A stretch of 10,816 nucleotides of DNA from NCBI GenBank assembly GCA_047620505.1, contig JBLHKS010000232.1, forward strand, positions 1 to 10,816. Direction: 5' to 3'. The position numbers and the translations under genes were made by a program. Every line of letters starts with the position of its first letter. The first letter of the stretch is position 1. Source of the stretch: JBLHKS01 sp047620505. GTDB taxonomy: Bacteria > Verrucomicrobiota > Verrucomicrobiia > Verrucomicrobiales > DEV007. This document shows, one piece after another, positions 7,073-10,816 of the stretch. Under the pieces are notes generated by a model that saw nothing but the letters and a program-made list of their open reading frames with translations, did no database searches and had not been told where the DNA came from.

Positions 7073-7101
7073 TTGCCCGTTCCTTCGGGTTGCGTTAGAA
7101 A
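7073..7101 (+). promoter_or_regulatory. Candidate sigma70-like promoter for the TIR operon
   Basis: TTGCCC (7073-7078) and TAGAAA (7096-7101) are separated by 17 nt in the 103-nt gap between the divergent LamG-like and TIR genes. Each box matches the consensus at 4 of 6 positions. Initiation would fall near 7108, giving a leader of about 8 nt and no room for a Shine-Dalgarno sequence; none is seen before the ATG at 7116. Confidence 0.3.
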
Positions 7102-7115
7102 AGACCTCCGAAACG

Positions 7116-8414
7116 ATGGCCTACGCACAGGGAAACAAACACGACGTCTTCGTCAGTTACGCGAGATCGGACAATCAGCCGATCCGGGAGGACCACGGCT
7201 GGGTGTCCTTCTTCAAAGAGAAGCTTGAGCAACTCGTAAACGAAGAACTCGGTGGACTCGGCGAGGCGGATATTTTCATCGACTATGACGGCGTCGCGCC
7301 GAACGAACCAGTCGAGGAATCAATCCTCGAAGCGCTGCGAGGCTCGGCCATCATTCTTGCGCTGATCTCGCCCGGCTACTTCCAGTCGGAATGGTGCGAG
7401 CGGGAGATTCGGGACTTCCGCAAGCGGATGGAGGACGAAGCCGGGCCTGACAACCGGATCTTTTTCCTCAAGCTACGGAATTTTTCCTACGAGGATCACG
7501 AAGAGCTTTTTCCCAACAAGATCGGCTACAATTTCTTCGGAGAGAACGGCGCCATCAAGCAGGATTCGGATTCGGATGCCTTCTGGGATGAGCTGTTTCG
7601 GCTCCGCATGGACGTCGTCAAGGTTCTAAAGAGCCTCGGAGAGCCTGAGCCCGTCGACGACGACCGCCCGACCGTCTTCCTCGCCGATTGCGCCGATTGC
7701 GCCGAGCGCGATGAACTGGCCGTCTTCATCGACTCCCTCGGCTACCGCGTCGTCTCGGACCATCCGGAGGAGGCAAAGCTGGCGATCCAGATTGTCGATC
7801 CCGAAAACTGGACCGATCACGACCGCGACCAGCAGCAGCTGATCGAGAAGCTGCCGAAAGACCGCATCCTTCGCGCCGCGATTCGGGAATCCGCAAGCCA
7901 GCCGTCGCCGGATCTCAGCGAAATCGGCCAGATCGATTTTCTCAGAAAGTCGGAACTCCAGGCGCAGATTAAAACGCGCCTCAAATCGAAGAAGACCTTC
8001 GCAAAAGCCGACAACGCGTCCTCCGATCGCCACATCTGCCTCTACACCCAGGACCTCGGCTCGCCCCAAACCGCGATGGCTTTTCGGGAACGGCTCGAGC
8101 CCCACAAAGACCGGATTCGCGACCTGATTCTCGATGACGAACTGATCGAACTGCGGCCGCCGGATCTGAAACTCGCCGGCATCGTCGTCGTCGTGGACGG
8201 CAAGACTGAGCCTGCCTGGCCGGTCCGCGCCGCGTTCTACAGCCGTGGGATTTCCCCGCCCGTTCCCGTCTGCGCCTTTTTCCTCGACCCGGGCGCGCTC
8301 GAAGAGCAGCTGCTGGCCAAGCCCGAGCCCTTCGTCGCCATCCACAGCGACAACGGCACTGAAGGATTCGACGCCTTCATTGAGTCCGTCCTCAACGCCC
8401 CTGCCGCGCCATGA
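7116..8414 (+). CDS. TIR-domain protein with two extra TIR-like modules
   Basis: This 432-residue cytoplasmic protein starts with a TIR domain at about residues 9-172. Box 1 is DVFVSYARSD (10-19), a BB-loop-like DYDGVAPNEPVEES lies at 56-69, and SPGYFQSEWCERE (85-97) holds the WCxxE signature in which E97 is the putative NADase glutamate. Residues about 184-260 (TVFLADCADCAERDE, then GYRVVSD and AKLAIQIVD) look like a shortened Rossmann/TIR-like module. Residues about 305-427 (HICLYTQDLG, then AGIVVVVDGKTEPAW and VPVCAFFLDPG) look like a third, with no WCxxE signature, so both are probably non-catalytic. I infer an effector that consumes NAD or makes a nucleotide signal when triggered. Its TGA overlaps the ATG of the NTPase gene, implying translational coupling. 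An enzymatically inactive adaptor role is the alternative. Confidence 0.9.
   Translation: MAYAQGNKHDVFVSYARSDNQPIREDHGWVSFFKEKLEQLVNEELGGLGEADIFIDYDGVAPNEPVEESILEALRGSAIILALISPGYFQSEWCEREIRDFRKRMEDEAGPDNRIFFLKLRNFSYEDHEELFPNKIGYNFFGENGAIKQDSDSDAFWDELFRLRMDVVKVLKSLGEPEPVDDDRPTVFLADCADCAERDELAVFIDSLGYRVVSDHPEEAKLAIQIVDPENWTDHDRDQQQLIEKLPKDRILRAAIRESASQPSPDLSEIGQIDFLRKSELQAQIKTRLKSKKTFAKADNASSDRHICLYTQDLGSPQTAMAFRERLEPHKDRIRDLILDDELIELRPPDLKLAGIVVVVDGKTEPAWPVRAAFYSRGISPPVPVCAFFLDPGALEEQLLAKPEPFVAIHSDNGTEGFDAFIESVLNAPAAP
7683..7700 (+). repeat. 9-bp tandem duplication inside the TIR gene
   Basis: GCCGATTGC occurs twice in perfect tandem, keeps frame and encodes ADC-ADC (residues 190-195). It falls in a strand-to-helix turn of the second module and creates a CxxC pair whose function is doubtful. 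Confidence 0.7.
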
Positions 8415-10816
8415 CCGAAGCCGCCGACCAGCCGAAACCATCCGCTGGCCCCGATCTGCCGTATCCCGGCTTGCGGCCGTTTCGTGAGGACGAATCGACG
8501 ATCTTCTTCGGGCGCGGCCTGCAGATCAGCCGGATGATCGGGCGGCTCGCGCAGCACCGGTTCCTCGCCGTCGTCGGTGCCAGCGGCTGCGGGAAATCTT
8601 CTCTCGTCAAAGCCGGCCTCATCCCCGCCCTCCGCCAGGGCGGCATTATCGGCAAAGAAGAAACCTGGAGCGTCCTCACGATGCGCCCGGCTGGAAACCC
8701 CTTCGGCGCGCTGGCCGAGGCGATCTGCCCCAAACCGCTCTCCGGCCCCGGCGACGACGACCCAGCCGAACGCGCCCGGATCCGCTCGATCCTCCGCACT
8801 CGCCACGACGGCATCGCGGATGCGCTGCTCGATTCTGGAACCCCCGTCCTTCTTCTCGTCGATCAATTTGAGGAACTCTTTCGGCACGACCACGAAGGCG
8901 ACGCCGACGCCCTCTTCGTCAACCGCCTCCTCGCCGCCGCCGAGACCGAGCAACTGCTGATTCACGTCGTCATCACGATGCGCTCCGATTTCATCGGCGA
9001 CTGCGACCACTTCCACGGTCTGCCCGAGGCCATCAGCGAGAGCCAGTTCCTCACCCCGCGCCTCACCCGCGACCAGACAAGCATGGCGATCACCGGTCCC
9101 GCGAAGCTTTTCGATGGCGAGATCGACGAAGCCGTTGTCACCGAGATTCTCAACGAGATCAGCGACGTGCCCGATCAACTGCCATTGATGCAGCATGCTC
9201 TGATGCGGGCGTGGTCGGTTATTTCGTCACTCGAAAAGCCCCGAGTTTGTCCAAAGACCTGGGAGGCCGTAGGCGGACTCAAAAATGCGCTTAACCTTCA
9301 TGCCAATGCTGCATGGGAGGAAATGACGGTGGAGCAGGAGAAGATCACCGAAACTCTCTTCCGTCTGCTTAGTGAACGCCCGCCCGACGAGCAGCTCACC
9401 CGTCGGATCAGCTCCCTCAAGGAAGTCGCTGACGTCTCTGGTGCGAAGATCGACGAGGTCAGGGCGGTGGTCGGCATTCTCAATGACAAAGGTCGGCACT
9501 TCCTCATCCTCGACGAATCATCCGGAAGGCTCGACATCAGCCACGAGGCCCTCCTGCGGCAGTGGGAACGGGTCGACGATTGGGTCGAGCGCGAAGCTGA
9601 AGACGCGGAGTTCTTCCAGGATCTGATCAAGCGTTCGGCGAAGTGGGAAAAAGAAAAAAAGCAGCGCTGGATCGTGCACTCCAGTAGACAGTGGCTTTAC
9701 CCGGTATTCTCGCCGGAACTGACAAAGGCATTTCTCTGGGCCCGGGTCGATTCCGGCTTGCAGAAAATTCGGCGGGCCGGGCATGAAAACGATCGCCAGC
9801 TTATTCTCGAGGCCTTCTACCTTGGCCTCACCAGCGGCATGCTGCGTTTGTTCTTCGGGATGATTTGGTTTGTGCAGCACGGCGAACCGGATGATTCGGT
9901 ACGGGCATGGGCGGAGCGCTACCTTGAAGCCGAGAAAAGGGAAGAGTCCGAACGAGAGAAGATCTACCGGCGCAGTCTTGGCTTTCTGAAGCAGAGCAGT
10001 CAGACCGGATTGGTGAAGCTTTCGGCGATTTTTTTCTTCATTATTGGTGTTCTGGCGCTCGTTGGGATGTTTTTCGCGATTCAGGAAGGCGCGAAGCGCA
10101 GTGCTGAGCAGGCCAGAACAGAAGCCATCCTGCATCAGGCAAAAACCCAGCAGCTGCTTGGCGACTCAAAATATCGGTTGGGGCGGCGGATGGAAGCCGC
10201 CCAAGCGTTTCATCGAAGCTATCGCCTCTTGCTGGAACCTGGTTTCGAGAATCATCCCGTTAAGGCTTCCAGCCGAGCGCTACTCGCGGGCGCGGTCGAT
10301 CGAAGTCCTCCCCTCACTCATGAGGCTCAGGTGATCAACGCGCATTTCAGCGCGGACGGCCTGCGCATCGTCACCGCGAGTGCTGACAACACCGCGCGGA
10401 TCTGGGATGCCGCGAGCGGAATGCTCATCGGCAAGCCTCTCGCTCATGAGGCTCCGGTGAACAACGCGCAATTCAGCGCGGACGGCCTGCGCGTCGTCAC
10501 TGCGAGTTTTGACCACACCGCGCGCATCTGGGATGCCGCGAGCGGAAAGCCCATCGGCGAGACCCTCATTCATGGGGTTAACGTGAAAAACGCGCATTTC
10601 AGCGCGGACGGCCTGCGCATCGTCACCGCGAGTGATGACAAGACCGCGCGCGTCTGGAATGCCGCGAGCGGAAAGCCCATCGGCGAACCCCTCACTCATG
10701 AGCGTTGGGTGAGAAACGCACAGTTCAGCGAGGACGGCCTGCGCGTCGTCACCGCGAGTTCTGACGCCGCGCGCATCTGGGATGCCGCGAGCGGAAAGCC
10801 CATCGGCGAGCCCCTC
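8411..10816 (+). CDS. nSTAND1-type NTPase with TM segment and WD40 repeats, 3' truncated by window
   Basis: The frame is open for 802 codons from the ATG at 8411 to the last base, so the gene continues beyond the window. PYPGLRPFREDESTIFFGR (17-35) is the typical entry motif of nSTAND1 NTPases. Walker A is GASGCGKSS (56-64); Walker B is VLLLVDQFEELF (146-157), followed by an RSDF sensor-like motif (191-194). Residues about 310-400 look like the helical and winged-helix part, including DISHEALLRQWERV (375-388). A transmembrane helix lies at about 534-557; a weaker hydrophobic stretch is at 467-488. A helical linker (560-610) leads to WD40-type repeats from 635. STAND proteins oligomerise on ligand binding and activate effectors; here the effector is probably the TIR protein encoded just upstream, whose stop codon overlaps this start. 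Third-position GC falls from 55/60 codons (8882-9061) to 22/40 (9182-9301). Confidence 0.92.
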   Translation, partial: MTEAADQPKPSAGPDLPYPGLRPFREDESTIFFGRGLQISRMIGRLAQHRFLAVVGASGCGKSSLVKAGLIPALRQGGIIGKEETWSVLTMRPAGNPFGALAEAICPKPLSGPGDDDPAERARIRSILRTRHDGIADALLDSGTPVLLLVDQFEELFRHDHEGDADALFVNRLLAAAETEQLLIHVVITMRSDFIGDCDHFHGLPEAISESQFLTPRLTRDQTSMAITGPAKLFDGEIDEAVVTEILNEISDVPDQLPLMQHALMRAWSVISSLEKPRVCPKTWEAVGGLKNALNLHANAAWEEMTVEQEKITETLFRLLSERPPDEQLTRRISSLKEVADVSGAKIDEVRAVVGILNDKGRHFLILDESSGRLDISHEALLRQWERVDDWVEREAEDAEFFQDLIKRSAKWEKEKKQRWIVHSSRQWLYPVFSPELTKAFLWARVDSGLQKIRRAGHENDRQLILEAFYLGLTSGMLRLFFGMIWFVQHGEPDDSVRAWAERYLEAEKREESEREKIYRRSLGFLKQSSQTGLVKLSAIFFFIIGVLALVGMFFAIQEGAKRSAEQARTEAILHQAKTQQLLGDSKYRLGRRMEAAQAFHRSYRLLLEPGFENHPVKASSRALLAGAVDRSPPLTHEAQVINAHFSADGLRIVTASADNTARIWDAASGMLIGKPLAHEAPVNNAQFSADGLRVVTASFDHTARIWDAASGKPIGETLIHGVNVKNAHFSADGLRIVTASDDKTARVWNAASGKPIGEPLTHERWVRNAQFSEDGLRVVTASSDAARIWDAASGKPIGEPL
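10313..10813 (+). repeat. Four tandem 126-bp WD40-coding units
   Basis: Units lie at 10313-10438, 10439-10564, 10565-10690 and 10691-10813, and a fifth begins at 10814. The first three are exactly 42 codons; the fourth is 41, missing one codon in the SxDxTAR turn (SSDAAR, residues 783-788). A core of 12 codons (10346-10381 and its equivalents at 10472, 10598 and 10724) is almost identical in all units. Variation concentrates in the first few codons of each unit (HEAQVIN, HEAPVNN, HGVNVKN, HERWVRN) and in the codons between S and TAR. Each unit ends with an IWDAASG or VWNAASG strand typical of WD40 blades. Confidence 0.9.

Noticed and set aside
7061..7115. Upstream ATG at 7061 as a start for the TIR protein
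   Set aside because: It is not in frame with the TIR coding sequence.
8237..9196. Long - strand open frame opposite the TIR/NTPase junction
   Set aside because: It is antisense to conserved P-loop motifs and arises from high third-position GC.
10280..10699. Open - strand frame with internal repeats opposite the WD40 region
   Set aside because: The 126-bp unit is a multiple of three, so a stop-free antisense frame is copied with each unit. The + strand frame carries real WD40 motifs and continues from the NTPase.

Overview
The window looks like a chromosome segment from a GC-rich bacterium of the PVC group, most likely Verrucomicrobiota and less likely Planctomycetota. The evidence is a Tat-exported DUF1501 protein, a Tat-exported beta-helix protein, a LamG-like secreted protein, scarce Shine-Dalgarno sequences, palindromic intergenic repeats, and a TIR plus STAND/WD40 gene pair. 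This placement comes from family knowledge and was not tested by a search. I saw no rRNA, tRNA, CRISPR array or transposase gene.

Layout. Positions 1-459 hold the 3' end of a helical hypothetical protein. Positions 460-1117 have no gene and hold a dense cluster of palindromic repeats. These include a hairpin unit with compensatory base changes (500-592) and a roughly 270-bp MITE-like inverted repeat (661-930). Positions 1118-5395 carry four + strand genes with gaps of 60, 21 and 39 nt, probably one transcript: an iron-type alcohol dehydrogenase, a Tat-exported right-handed beta-helix protein, a Tat-exported DUF1501 protein and a small secreted protein or lipoprotein. Positions 5501-7012 carry two - strand genes: a LamG-like secreted protein, then a DoxX-like membrane protein.

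The right third (7116 to the window end) is the accessory part: a two-gene + strand operon joined by a 4-base ATGA overlap. The first gene encodes a TIR protein with an intact putative catalytic glutamate (E97) followed by two degenerate Rossmann/TIR-like modules. The second is the largest gene in the window and runs off its right edge. It encodes an nSTAND1-type P-loop NTPase, a winged-helix region, a transmembrane segment and a WD40 array built of near-identical 126-bp units. I infer a split conflict or immunity system: the WD40/STAND protein would sense and oligomerise, and the separate TIR protein would be the NAD-consuming or signal-making effector. The individual families are known. The split layout, the membrane segment between NTPase and sensor, and the homogenised repeats are the points worth following up.
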